DNA of 62,134 nt from Helicobacteraceae bacterium (GCA_026988515.1 JALSLA010000019.1:1-62134); one strand, 5' to 3'; numbered from the stretch's first letter, positions 38,139-47,218 are shown. The notes: generated from the letters alone by a model not told the origin. Numbers and translations: made by a program.

Positions 38139-38720
38139 GTGAGACCATTTTATGCGGCGGTTATATCAGCTGTTTTCCTTTTAAGCGGCTGTTCCTCGCT
38201 TCGGATAACCAGCGATTATGACCGTCATTTTAATTTTGACACACTCTTGCGTATTGATGTTGCCTGTGTTCCTCGCGATGATGGAGAGAACTTTGCTCGT
38301 GAGCGCATTGTAAAACAAATCATAACAACCCTTCGGCATCGTGGCTTCGACATTACAGACAACGAGAGTGCGGCCCTGCATATCAAAATCTATCTTACCG
38401 TACTTCAGAAGAGCAGAGCGGAAACCCGATACGATTATGTTCCGGCTGCCTTTGCAGGCTACTACCGACCACAATATTTTGCACAGACCTTTTACAGGCA
38501 ACGTTACTGCAACAATGATGCACTTCTCTACCGCATGAATACTACATATGATTATGACGAGCAGCGGCTAATTGTCGAGATACGTGAGGCAAAAAAGGGA
38601 GATATTGTCTGGCATGGTGTCGCTGTCGATACATTTTCAGACAACAGTAACGAGCGTTATAGCAACGCATATATACAAAAGCTTGTGGAAGCATTGCTAA
38701 AAGATTTTCCCCCACATTAA
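38139..38720 (+). CDS. DUF4136-like lipoprotein
   Basis: The 193-residue precursor has a lipobox (FLLSGCSS) near residue 18. YDRHFNFDTLLRIDV and the C-terminal NAYIQKLVEALLKDFPP fit the DUF4136 lipoprotein family of unknown function. The tracked GTG at 38133 overlaps the AAGGAGG RBS (38127-38133), so the GTG at 38139 is preferred. It is 24 nt downstream of ccsBA and ends the island. A TACATGTA site follows the stop codon. Confidence 0.8.
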   Translation: MRPFYAAVISAVFLLSGCSSLRITSDYDRHFNFDTLLRIDVACVPRDDGENFARERIVKQIITTLRHRGFDITDNESAALHIKIYLTVLQKSRAETRYDYVPAAFAGYYRPQYFAQTFYRQRYCNNDALLYRMNTTYDYDEQRLIVEIREAKKGDIVWHGVAVDTFSDNSNERYSNAYIQKLVEALLKDFPPH

Positions 38721-38743
38721 GGGAGGAAAAATTTACATGTAGA

Positions 38744-39673
38744 TTATTTGACGATGAAGGTGCTCTCTTCGATGATGACCGGAAAAAAGTATCCGTAACC
38801 AAAATCGACATCGGTTTTCAGCGTACCTTTTGCGGTTACTGTATCGCCGACGGCAACGGTAGTGTTGAGTCCTGTTACGGTAATGTCATTGGCAGTCGAG
38901 CCATCTTGCAGATGTACCCAATCTTTACCCATAATATTTTTAGATACCTTAACAACTTTGGCGTTTAATGAGACCGTGGTCCCGTTTAAATCACTTTTTT
39001 GTGCATAAAGCTCTTCGATGGTGTATCCGTCAGGGAGTTTAGCCACCTTGATTACTTCTGTTGCAGCGGGTGGCGTAGCTTTTGCCGGTGTTGCTACAGC
39101 CTTCTGAGCCGTTGTATTGTGCTCTTTGCTACCGCAATCATCACAGTTTTTTGCCTCTTTTGTAGCAGGAAGCGCTGCTGCGGCATGCGCTGTCTTGGCA
39201 GCAGTTGACGCATCGGCCGGAACAATGGTATTGGCAAAGACAAGGTAGTCAAATGTTTTGTTGAGTGTTTTGCTGGTAAAATCTTGCATGACCATCTGTT
39301 CGGTAAACGAGATGGTGTCACCTGCGGCAATTGCAGTTTTAGGTCCTGCTATCCAATAAACATTACCGTCTTCATTGACTTTGGCATACGTATAGCCGGC
39401 AGCATCCATTGTCTCTAAGACGGTACCGGTATGCGGTGTTGTTGTCACCTGTGCGGCACTCTGTTGCGGCATAGTGTGTTGAGCGGCAACCTGTTTTGTT
39501 GTGGTACCGTAAAGATTCTCTTCAATAGCATCTTCATTGGCAAGTGTCTGTTCGGCGGCAGGTTTTGCTACCTCTTGGGTCGTCGAAGCCTCCGTCTCTG
39601 ACTCTTCAGGCTTGTTGCTGCAGCCGTACATTAATAGCGCAGCTAATGCCAAACTCATCGATATCTTGTTCAT
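38744..39673 (-). CDS. NrfJ-like lipoprotein with two OB-fold domains
   Basis: The 309-residue precursor has a lipobox (LLMYGCSN). Two related modules follow: residues about 80-150 (GTVLETMDAAGYTYAKV, NVYWIAGP, GDTISF) and about 225-309 (LNGTTVSLNAKVVKV, DWVHLQDG, VAVGDTVTAKGTL). Both match the NrfJ/OB-fold type found beside nitrite reductase and cytochrome maturation genes in Campylobacterota. The linker is rich in Ala/Thr and holds a CDDC motif. It is convergent with the island's last gene. A role in cytochrome assembly is plausible but unproven. Confidence 0.78.
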   Translation of the reverse strand: MNKISMSLALAALLMYGCSNKPEESETEASTTQEVAKPAAEQTLANEDAIEENLYGTTTKQVAAQHTMPQQSAAQVTTTPHTGTVLETMDAAGYTYAKVNEDGNVYWIAGPKTAIAAGDTISFTEQMVMQDFTSKTLNKTFDYLVFANTIVPADASTAAKTAHAAAALPATKEAKNCDDCGSKEHNTTAQKAVATPAKATPPAATEVIKVAKLPDGYTIEELYAQKSDLNGTTVSLNAKVVKVSKNIMGKDWVHLQDGSTANDITVTGLNTTVAVGDTVTAKGTLKTDVDFGYGYFFPVIIEESTFIVK

Positions 39674-39712
39674 TATAATCCTTTTTTATGTTGATTGGTC
39701 GATCGCAATGGT

Positions 39713-39742
39713 AAACAGCTGCTTATTGAGCAGCTGTTTTTT
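39713..39742. terminator. Terminator at the 3' end of the monohaem cytochrome gene
   Basis: A perfect 10-bp stem, AAACAGCTGC (39713-39722) with GCAGCTGTTT (39730-39739), and a 7-nt loop span the stop codon of the - strand cytochrome gene. The run TTTTTT is on the + side, so + transcripts would end well here. On the - strand only TTT follows. Confidence 0.65.
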
Positions 39743-40178
39743 GCGTTTCCCATGCTTTTTTTGCTTCGGCAAATGTAGCGTCAGGGTTGGCTTGAAAGAA
39801 GTCTCGGGTGAAACGATTGTATTCGAGGTCATCTTTTGAGGGTTTTTCATATTTTTTAACTGTTGGAGTCGACGCAACAGGAGGAAGCGATGCAACATAT
39901 TTAGCAACCGCTTGCATTTCACTTTCGGAGAGCTTTGTAGCCTGTCCTTGCATCATGCGACCAAAGCCATACTGGTTTAAATCACCGCCTCGATATGCCT
40001 TGAGTGTTTTGACAATATGTACAGCATCCATTCCGGCAATAATTTTACTAACGTTGAGCGAGTGTTTTTGAGCTTTGTCTCCGTGACAGATGGCACATTT
40101 TTTAAATATTTCAGCGCCGTCCGGTGCTGCAAAAGCAACACTACCGGAGAGCAGTGCAAGAATCAATAAATTTTTCAT
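39723..40178 (-). CDS. Monohaem cytochrome c with C-terminal extension
   Basis: After a signal peptide (MKNLLILALLSGSVAFA) the 151-residue precursor carries one CAICH motif and a candidate Met ligand in GRMMQGQA, a cytochrome c553-like pattern. A charged extension follows (about 105-151: NRFTRDFFQANPDATFAEAKKAWE). The tracked start (40235) adds an unlikely leader. AAGGAA before the ATG at 40178 supports the shorter form. Probable soluble periplasmic electron carrier. Confidence 0.87.
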   Translation of the reverse strand: MKNLLILALLSGSVAFAAPDGAEIFKKCAICHGDKAQKHSLNVSKIIAGMDAVHIVKTLKAYRGGDLNQYGFGRMMQGQATKLSESEMQAVAKYVASLPPVASTPTVKKYEKPSKDDLEYNRFTRDFFQANPDATFAEAKKAWETQKTAAQ

Positions 40179-40253
40179 ATCTATTCCTTTTTGGCTATTT
40201 AATGGTAAAGAGTTACCATAAATATACCTTATCAAGGTAAACGGGAAGTTATT

Positions 40254-41000
40254 TTATTCTTTTAAATAGATAGCTTTAGGTATTTCAACATCACCCCACT
40301 TCTGTTGGTCTAGAATGGTTTTAGCTTCGCTGCTGCCGTTGATATACGCCTGTTGAATAAGCTCTTTTGCTTCATCCAAATCTTTAGGAACGCCGTCGCC
40401 GTCACGGTACATTTTTCCTAAAACCAGCTGGGCATCGGGATAGCTATGCAGCGCCGATTTGTTAAGGTAGCTGACTGCTTCTTTGGTGTTTTTTTCAATG
40501 CCGACACCGTCTTTATACATAATGCCCACTTTGTATTGTGCAGCAGGATAACCGACATCAGCGGCTTTTTTATACCAGAGGTAGGCTTTTGCAGGATCGG
40601 CGGCAATTCCGTCGCCTTTGTAATACATATCGGCCATATGCATCATTGATTTGGTATCACCTTTTTCTGCGGCCATATTAAAGAGTCGGAGCGTCTCGTT
40701 CATATCTTGTTTGACACCATCACCATTGTGGTACATAACACCCAAATTGAACATGGCTTTGACATGACCGCTTTTTACCGCTTTTTTATAAAGCTCGGCA
40801 GCCTTTGCATGGTCTTTTTTGGTAACGATACCCTGATAGTACATTCCGGCAAGGGCAAATTGACTGTTTGCATCACCTTTGTCGGCTTTGGTTTTGACCG
40901 ACATAAAAGCGTGTTTGTTCATTTCAGTTATGTTACCTGCAACGGCAACCGAACCAACTAATAGTATTTGTGTCGCAATGATAAAGAACTTTTTCTTCAA
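40254..41000 (-). CDS. Secreted Sel1-repeat protein
   Basis: The 248-residue precursor has a signal peptide (MKKKFFIIATQILLVGSVAVA) and five to six Sel1-like repeats of 36 residues (patterns AMFNLGVMYHNGDGVKQD, AQYKVGIMYKDGVGIEKN). These form a TPR-like superhelix used for protein binding. Similar periplasmic proteins in Helicobacter and Campylobacter lack a defined role. The family is certain, the function unknown. The gap upstream (41001-41281) is very AT-rich and has no recognised gene. Confidence 0.9.
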   Translation of the reverse strand: MKKKFFIIATQILLVGSVAVAGNITEMNKHAFMSVKTKADKGDANSQFALAGMYYQGIVTKKDHAKAAELYKKAVKSGHVKAMFNLGVMYHNGDGVKQDMNETLRLFNMAAEKGDTKSMMHMADMYYKGDGIAADPAKAYLWYKKAADVGYPAAQYKVGIMYKDGVGIEKNTKEAVSYLNKSALHSYPDAQLVLGKMYRDGDGVPKDLDEAKELIQQAYINGSSEAKTILDQQKWGDVEIPKAIYLKE

Positions 41001-41284
41001 GGGATGCTCCTGTTGTGTTTAAATTTACGCATTACGGACGCTTGAAATTTGTAATGCGTATTATTAATTTGGATAATGATAGCCGGATTTATCCAAACGT
41101 TTTCTTAAAATAGCCATAAATAACAAAAATATTATTTTATACATAAAAAATAATAATAGATAAAATATTAATATAATTTTAAATAATTATTGTACTTCTT
41201 TTATGAAAGATTAGAGCTTCTGTCGCCATGTTCGGTATTAGTTATTATTTCGGTAAAATACATGTAAATTGCTAAGGTTGTGTG

Positions 41285-41692
41285 ATGACAATACCCTTCT
41301 CTCTTTTTGTGGGCATTTTACTGTTATTGCTGCTGTTGTTTATTTTAGTATGGTTTTATATTAGAAGACGTAAGCAGTACGGCCCCCATCATCGTGAGTC
41401 GTGCAGCAGGCACACTGCAATACCGCCGACATTTCAAGAGCTGCAAGAAGTGATTGCAAACCCTGAAAGCACTTTGGAGGCAGTAGAGCAGGCTCTGGAC
41501 GATATTATGACGTATTACGCCGGCATTGAACAGTTGGGTGATTATGCGCAGATCATACACAACATGTGCCGGCATGGTAATATAGGAGCGAAAACCATTG
41601 TACGGTTTGAGAAGGCATTGCGTGAACACAACCCGTCATATGCTCGAGAGATTGAGAAGATCCTTCAAAAAGCATTGGATGCAAGAGGATAA
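41285..41692 (+). CDS. Small membrane-anchored protein of unknown function
   Basis: I do not recognise a family. The product of about 135 residues has one strongly hydrophobic N-terminal segment (GILLLLLLLFILVWFYI), a basic stretch (RRRKQYGPHHR), and a helical cytoplasmic part (PPTFQELQEVIANPES to the end). AAGG lies 7 nt before the ATG at 41285, which I prefer to the GTG at 41282. A TACATGTA site lies 18 nt upstream. No operon partner is obvious. Confidence 0.65.
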   Translation: MTIPFSLFVGILLLLLLLFILVWFYIRRRKQYGPHHRESCSRHTAIPPTFQELQEVIANPESTLEAVEQALDDIMTYYAGIEQLGDYAQIIHNMCRHGNIGAKTIVRFEKALREHNPSYAREIEKILQKALDARG

Positions 41693-41796
41693 ACAGAGCG
41701 ATATGCGGAGTAAATACTTTTTATGATAATATTGCATAAATAAAAATACTTATACAATCTGTTTAATCAAGAATAAAGATAAAGTGAGACGAGTGA

Positions 41797-43293
41797 GTGA
41801 AAAAGTACTGTATAGTAGCGGCACTAATAGTAACATTGGCACTGGTGGTGACAACGCTTTATATTGTCGAGACAACATCGGTGACATATTATCATGGTTT
41901 TTATCTTCTGTTGGCTCTGCTGAATACCGTAATTCTCTATATTGTGGCTACAACCAAAGAGCGTGATGAGCAGCAAGACTATACGGCATTGGAGCAGATC
42001 GCCTTTCGGGATGCTTTGACCTCTTTGCTGAATCGGCGTGCAGTCGATAATTTTATAGATAAAATTATTGCCCGTTCTGAACGGGACGGTTCCAAGTTCG
42101 CCATACTCTATTTGGATATGGACAATTTTAAACCCATTAATGATACTTTGGGGCATGATGTCGGTGACAATGTTCTTCTGGGTGTTGCAAAACGCTTACG
42201 TAATCTGGTTCGCGGCAATGATGTGGTAGGACGGGTTGGAGGCGATGAGTTCGTCATCATTTTAGATGAGATTAACGAGTCTTCCCTGGCCTTTATTACT
42301 GCGGAGCGGGTGATACAAAGTTTTAAAAAACCGCTTAATGTCGATGGCCATAGAATTTCAGTGAGTTTTAGCATCGGTATTAGTATCTATCCCGATAACG
42401 GGGTATACCGACTCAGTCTTTTCAAGGCGGCTGATATTGCAATGTACCAAGCCAAAGAGAACGGTAAAAACGGTTATAAATTTTATACGAACGAGCTGGA
42501 TGACAAAGTTAAAAAAAGTCGTACCATGAACATTGCGTTGGAGCAGGCTCTTGCTGAAGAGCAGTTTGTGTTGCTGTATCAGCCAAGGATAAACTTCAAT
42601 AACAATCATATACAAGAAGTAGAAGCGTTGATTCGCTGGAAACGACCCGATAGCGGTCTCGTTGCCCCTTCAGAATTTATTCCTCATGCCGAAAAAAGCC
42701 ATTTGATACTCTCGATTGGGGCCTGGGTCATTAATGAAGCATGCCGTCAGTGCCGTATTTTTTGTGATCGAAATGAGCCGACACAGATATCAATAAACAT
42801 ATCGTTAATACAGCTGAAAGATCCTGATTTTGTTGCAACCTTAAAGCAGGCAATTGATACACACGGCATCGATGCCGCATTGATTGAATTGGAGATGTCA
42901 GAGTCATATCTGATGCAAGAAGTCGAAGAGATCATACCGGTACTGCACAAGCTTAGAGCAGTCGGTGTCAAGTTGGCGATTGATGCGTTCGGGAAAGGAT
43001 ATTCGTCCATGGGCTATATGAAGCGCCTACCGATTGATACAATTAAAATAGACAGATCACTGATTAATGAGATTCTCATTAATCAAAAAGACAAGGAGCT
43101 TGTTGCAGCGATAACCGCTCTTGGTCATGTGATGAATATGAGCGTTGTCGCTGAGGGTGTTGAGATTGACAAGCATCTGGAGATGAGCAAAAAACTTCAT
43201 ATTGATGCCGCACAGGGTTTTTATGTGGCAGAGCCCCTTGAAGCTGATGCGCTGCATGATTTTTATAAAGAAAGAGGTGAAAAAATATCGTAA
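41797..43293 (+). CDS. GGDEF-EAL protein, probably active diguanylate cyclase
   Basis: The 498-residue protein has two transmembrane helices (about 3-22 and 29-47), a GGDEF domain with intact GGDEF and an RxxD inhibitory site (RGND) five residues upstream, and an EAL domain. The EAL part keeps EALIRW, INIS, MSES, IKIDRS, AEGVE and the QG motif, but DDFG reads DAFG, so one metal-binding Asp is Ala. It should make c-di-GMP; phosphodiesterase activity is doubtful. It starts at GTG with a weak RBS. It contrasts with the dead paralogue after gyrB. Confidence 0.9.
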   Translation: MKKYCIVAALIVTLALVVTTLYIVETTSVTYYHGFYLLLALLNTVILYIVATTKERDEQQDYTALEQIAFRDALTSLLNRRAVDNFIDKIIARSERDGSKFAILYLDMDNFKPINDTLGHDVGDNVLLGVAKRLRNLVRGNDVVGRVGGDEFVIILDEINESSLAFITAERVIQSFKKPLNVDGHRISVSFSIGISIYPDNGVYRLSLFKAADIAMYQAKENGKNGYKFYTNELDDKVKKSRTMNIALEQALAEEQFVLLYQPRINFNNNHIQEVEALIRWKRPDSGLVAPSEFIPHAEKSHLILSIGAWVINEACRQCRIFCDRNEPTQISINISLIQLKDPDFVATLKQAIDTHGIDAALIELEMSESYLMQEVEEIIPVLHKLRAVGVKLAIDAFGKGYSSMGYMKRLPIDTIKIDRSLINEILINQKDKELVAAITALGHVMNMSVVAEGVEIDKHLEMSKKLHIDAAQGFYVAEPLEADALHDFYKERGEKIS

Positions 43294-43404
43294 AACTATG
43301 TAAATCTCATGGGTTACATGTGCTACGCTCTTCTTGTCCAATATCATTGAAAATACAACAATGGTAATGTTACACTTCAATATGAACAGTTCAAAGGAGT
43401 GATG

Positions 43405-44016
43405 ATGCGCTATCCGAAATTTTATGATGATGTTGAGACAATAACACTGTATGACCCGCTCTCAGAGGTATTGGGGAGTTTTGAAAAAGGAATTATTGAA
43501 TTTTGCTACCTCAACAGTGTTCAAAGTGCCGGACACAGTTGTCCGACGGTAGCCGGTGCGTATCTGATGACACTCAAAGCACTTCAAGCCTTATATCCTG
43601 ACACCATGCCGGTTCGCGGTGCGATTCATGTTGCTTTTGCTCAAGCCGATAATGAGGGTGTATCCGGGGTAATCGCCAATGTCATCTCTAATATTACAGG
43701 AGCGACAGAACGGACGGGTTTTAAAGGCCTTGGCGGTAAATTTGCACGACACTCGCTAATGGCATTTCATCAAAACATTAGTGCTTCAGCACGCTTTACG
43801 CGAACCGATACGCAGCAAAGCGTCGATGTTTTTTATGATCCGAGCAGTGTGCAGGCTGATGGAGATATATCGCAGATGCAGTCACTGATGGGACGCGCGC
43901 TTCAGGGCGATGCAGAAGCAATACAGAGTTTTGGAGTGATGTGGCAAAGTCGGGTCAAAAAAATATTAATCGATAATATTAACAATGAAGAGGTTATTAA
44001 AAGCGTTGAAATTTAG
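43405..44016 (+). CDS. FmdE-like protein
   Basis: The product of about 203 residues has AGHSCPTVAGAYLMTLKAL near residue 45, close to the Cys/His motif of the FmdE family (formylmethanofuran dehydrogenase subunit E-like). This is followed by VRGAIHVAF and VIANVISNITGATE. The family binds metal through the Cys-His motif, but its role in non-methanogens is not known. Three starts are possible (GTG 43399, ATG 43402, ATG 43405). AAAGGAG ends at 43399, so 43405 is best. It precedes a two-component system. Confidence 0.68.
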   Translation: MRYPKFYDDVETITLYDPLSEVLGSFEKGIIEFCYLNSVQSAGHSCPTVAGAYLMTLKALQALYPDTMPVRGAIHVAFAQADNEGVSGVIANVISNITGATERTGFKGLGGKFARHSLMAFHQNISASARFTRTDTQQSVDVFYDPSSVQADGDISQMQSLMGRALQGDAEAIQSFGVMWQSRVKKILIDNINNEEVIKSVEI

Positions 44017-44070
44017 TATCTAATATTTTTCGCTATGTGTGAATTTAATGCTTCTTTTACGCAAACTATC

Positions 44071-44099
44071 TAGAATCGTTAGGACAGTTTTGCTATAAT
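44071..44099 (+). promoter_or_regulatory. Sigma70-type promoter for the two-component system
   Basis: TATAAT at 44094-44099 stands 17 nt after TAGAAT (44071-44076) and 24 nt before the response-regulator ATG. In Campylobacterota the -10 box is the dependable element and the -35 box is weak. Confidence 0.6.
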
Positions 44100-44122
44100 G
44101 AGCAAAGCAGCAAGGAGTAGCG

Positions 44123-44755
44123 ATGGATATTTTACTATTAGAAGACGACCAGATTTTAGCCCAAAGTTTGCAAGAACTGCTTGAAGATGAGGGCTACAGT
44201 GTTGATGTCGTCTATGATGGTGAAGAGGCATTGGAATACTCGTATAAAAAAGAGTATAAACTCTATATATTTGATGTCAATGTACCTGAAATTGACGGGT
44301 TTGAACTTTTAAAAAGCTTGCGTGATGCCGATGACACGACACCGGCAATTTTTATGACGGCACTGATTGATATTAAATCCATGGAAGAGGGGTTTAATTC
44401 AGGCGCTGATGATTATATTAAAAAACCGTTCGATCCGGATGAGCTTTTGATTCGCGTCAAAGCAAAAGTAGCGCAAAAAAGTATGAAAATCTACTATTTG
44501 GATCTTGATTACGATCCGGTTTCAAAAGAGCTATATCAAGACGGTAAGCTGGCCAACCTAAGCGAAACACAACTCTTGATTTTTGATCTTCTCATTCAAA
44601 ATATTAACCATGTTATTGACAAAGAGCAGCTGCTTGATCTTCTCAACATTGCTTCAGATGCCTCCTTGCGTGTTCATGTTAATAAGCTCAAGAGCCGACT
44701 GGGCATTGAGATTCGCAATGTGAGGGGTGTAGGATATATGATTGAAAAAGTTTGA
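44123..44755 (+). CDS. OmpR-family response regulator
   Basis: The 210-residue regulator has a receiver domain with the acidic pair in LEDDQ, phospho-acceptor D51 (FDVNVPEIDG) and the conserved Lys in IKKPF. A compact winged-helix domain follows (LSETQLLIFDLL, SLRVHVNKLKSRLG, VRGVGYMIE). It overlaps the downstream kinase by 14 nt, so the pair is co-translated. Targets are unknown. The secreted/barrel genes just downstream are candidates. Confidence 0.92.
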   Translation: MDILLLEDDQILAQSLQELLEDEGYSVDVVYDGEEALEYSYKKEYKLYIFDVNVPEIDGFELLKSLRDADDTTPAIFMTALIDIKSMEEGFNSGADDYIKKPFDPDELLIRVKAKVAQKSMKIYYLDLDYDPVSKELYQDGKLANLSETQLLIFDLLIQNINHVIDKEQLLDLLNIASDASLRVHVNKLKSRLGIEIRNVRGVGYMIEKV

Positions 44756-45800
44756 GGCTGAAGCGCTTACAAAAGGATTTATACTTTTTTTCGTCTCTCT
44801 TGAGATTCTTCTTGCCATTATTTTTGTACTTGACTACGATAAAGAGATCGACCGGCTCGACAACAGAATCTCAAACGAGATGAAAATATGCAGCTACAAC
44901 TTAAAATGCAAACAGTTTGATTTTGACTTTACCGATCGGGAAGATCAGGTCACGTATACGCTCTACAAAGACCGAACCGGCCTGTACAGCTATTTTGACA
45001 TTCCCACAACCAAAAACTACCTTATGAAGCTTTTTTATCCGCAAGAGCGCTATTTGCAACAGGTGTATGAGATAAAGAAAAGTCAAATATTGATTTTTTC
45101 TGTCATTTCAATAGCATTGGCGTTGTTATCGCTTTTCTTTTCATTTTTATCACTGCAGCCGTTACGATCGGCACTGTCGCTGACGGAGGAGTTTATTAAA
45201 GACATCCTGCATGATTTTAATACACCGATCTCTTCCATGCTTATCAATATGAAAATGATGAAAAAAGGGAGTGGCGATGCTCAAATTACCAAAAAAATAG
45301 ATCGAATGGAGCAAAATATCAATACCTTGTTATCGCTGCAAGACAATCTAAAAAGCTATATTTTGAATCATGATTTTCAGATAGAGTCTATTGAGTTATC
45401 CAAACTTTTAAAAGAGCGCGTGAGTGCCATTCAAAAACTCTATTCGGAAATTCATTATGAAATTGATGTGGAAGTGATGCACATTAGTGCGAATGAAGAT
45501 GCCTTGATTCGCGTATTTGACAATCTGTTAAGCAACGCCGGTAAATATAACAAGCGTCACGGATTTGTCCATGTCGGCTCTCACAAGGGAGTGATTGTCA
45601 TTCAAGACAGTGGCAAGGGAATTAAAAATCCCTCTAAAATATTTCGACGTTTTTATAAAGAACAACAACGGGGCATCGGCATTGGACTGCATATTGTTAA
45701 AAAGTTGTGCGATGAGATGAAAATTACAATAGAGGTCTCTTCAGAGGTAGGAAAAGGGACAACATTTACGCTGGATATGAATGCGTTGCGACGGGACTAA
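44742..45800 (+). CDS. Sensor histidine kinase
   Basis: The 352-residue kinase has transmembrane segments near 10-28 and 108-135, bounding a short periplasmic region of about 80 residues that holds two Cys (MKICSYNLKCKQ). HisKA has H157 in ILHDFNTP, and HATPase_c has NLLSNAGKY, QDSGKGI and GIGIGLHIV. It starts at TTG inside the regulator gene; no nearby ATG fits. The small sensor domain with two cysteines could sense redox state (inference). It is the partner of the OmpR-type regulator. Confidence 0.9.
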   Translation: MKKFEAEALTKGFILFFVSLEILLAIIFVLDYDKEIDRLDNRISNEMKICSYNLKCKQFDFDFTDREDQVTYTLYKDRTGLYSYFDIPTTKNYLMKLFYPQERYLQQVYEIKKSQILIFSVISIALALLSLFFSFLSLQPLRSALSLTEEFIKDILHDFNTPISSMLINMKMMKKGSGDAQITKKIDRMEQNINTLLSLQDNLKSYILNHDFQIESIELSKLLKERVSAIQKLYSEIHYEIDVEVMHISANEDALIRVFDNLLSNAGKYNKRHGFVHVGSHKGVIVIQDSGKGIKNPSKIFRRFYKEQQRGIGIGLHIVKKLCDEMKITIEVSSEVGKGTTFTLDMNALRRD

Positions 45801-45897
45801 ACACGACATGAGTGTCCTAATAGTTAATTAACAAATATATTTTATAATGTTAATAAGAGAACTAGGGTATAATATACCATTAATAGAGGAGTTTATT

Positions 45898-46380
45898 ATG
45901 ATCCGAATGGTACTAATAACTTTATTGAGTATGTTGGCATTTCAAGCGAGTGCTATGGATATTGAAGAGCAGATCTTAAAAATACGCAATGCGAGTGACA
46001 GCGATCGGTATCAACTGGTAAATGAGCTAAAGCGGGAACTTTCAAAGCTTGGACGCAATGAGCGGGTCGGTGCTATTATCGCGCTAAAGCAACAGCTGAG
46101 TGCTTCACAGAGTGATGCAAATACCTTGTTGGTATCGGGTACGACTAAAAGTGAGCTGAAACAGGGACCGCAAGCAGGACAGCGGAATATTTTAAATAAC
46201 TTTCCAAGTGTTGCTGCGGTAACCGATGCGCAAGGGAGCGGCATGGTTGGCAATGTGAACACGGTACCTCCTGCGGTCGATCAGGTGGCGCCGCCGCGTC
46301 CGCCGTCTACCGTTCCGGTTCCCAGAATGGCACCTTCAAGCAGTACGAGAATGATGAACAGCACCCAAGTTGTCGGTTAA
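45898..46380 (+). CDS. Secreted protein of unknown function, Pro-rich C-terminus
   Basis: I do not recognise a family. The 160-residue precursor has a signal peptide (MIRMVLITLLSMLAFQASA), a helical segment of about 50 residues (IEEQILKIRNASDSDRY onward), then a low-complexity half rich in Ser, Pro, Val and Thr. The tracked start (45847) is too early. AGAGGAG upstream of the ATG at 45898 and the signal peptide decide the start. TATAAT at 45868-45873 is a likely -10 box. It runs up to a barrel gene. Confidence 0.72.
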   Translation: MIRMVLITLLSMLAFQASAMDIEEQILKIRNASDSDRYQLVNELKRELSKLGRNERVGAIIALKQQLSASQSDANTLLVSGTTKSELKQGPQAGQRNILNNFPSVAAVTDAQGSGMVGNVNTVPPAVDQVAPPRPPSTVPVPRMAPSSSTRMMNSTQVVG

Positions 46381-46396
46381 TGCACCTCATGCAGTG

Positions 46397-47218
46397 ATGC
46401 TGCGGATTGCACTAGGGTTGCTTTTGGCAACCGGTGTAGTGTTTTGTTATCATGATGCGGACTTTGACGGTGTCTCGGATGAGAAAGACGAGTGCCCCAA
46501 TACGCCCATTACAAATCTTATTGATCGGTATGGGTGCAGCATTATTAAAATCATGGACAATGACCCGATGGGATCGCATTATGATATTATTCTGGGTTAT
46601 ATCTATGATCGTGCTGACTATGGTACTTCTGACGATATTGCAACGCTGACGAACACGCTGCAAGCAGATATCTTTATGGACAACTGGGGGGGCGAACTGT
46701 TTACCTCATATTTTGTCTCAGATACGAATCGCTCAAACAGTAGCGGAATGAATGACACGACGCTCTCTCTTTACTACGGTTACAGTGCGCTTGAAGAGTA
46801 TAATATTTTTCTGCGCTTACGTTTTGGTGCGATTTTTCCGACCAAACAGAATGACTACAACAAGATGGACTATCTTGGCGCAATAAGCGCTAACTTTATT
46901 GTCAGTAACTACGCTCTTTTTGCAGGGTATACTTATACTGTTATTGGTGATGACGATATAGAATTCTATGAATTTCAAAATACCCACGCTTTTAATGTGG
47001 GATTGGGATATTACTTTGCTGCGAACATGTATACCAGTGTATCGTATTTGAATGCCGACAGCAGTGTAAAAATGATGGAGAACATCAAGAGTGTCTCACT
47101 CTATCTTTTTTACGGTATCAATAACAACTGGTTTACAACATTTTCATATTCACAAGGTCTTAGTGACAGTACAAGCGATCTGGCTTCGAACCTGAGAGTC
47201 GGCTATTATTTTCAATAA
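46397..47218 (+). CDS. Outer-membrane beta-barrel with TSP3-type calcium motif
   Basis: The protein of about 273 residues begins with a hydrophobic signal-like segment (MLRIALGLLLATGVVFC), then one thrombospondin type 3-like motif (DADFDGVSDEKDECPNTP), common in OmpA-family linkers and able to bind calcium. About 200 residues of barrel-like strands follow, ending in VGYYFQ. There is no OmpA peptidoglycan domain. The track starts at TTG 46370 inside the previous gene. I prefer the ATG at 46397 because it begins the signal segment, but no clear RBS supports either. Confidence 0.7.
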   Translation: MLRIALGLLLATGVVFCYHDADFDGVSDEKDECPNTPITNLIDRYGCSIIKIMDNDPMGSHYDIILGYIYDRADYGTSDDIATLTNTLQADIFMDNWGGELFTSYFVSDTNRSNSSGMNDTTLSLYYGYSALEEYNIFLRLRFGAIFPTKQNDYNKMDYLGAISANFIVSNYALFAGYTYTVIGDDDIEFYEFQNTHAFNVGLGYYFAANMYTSVSYLNADSSVKMMENIKSVSLYLFYGINNNWFTTFSYSQGLSDSTSDLASNLRVGYYFQ

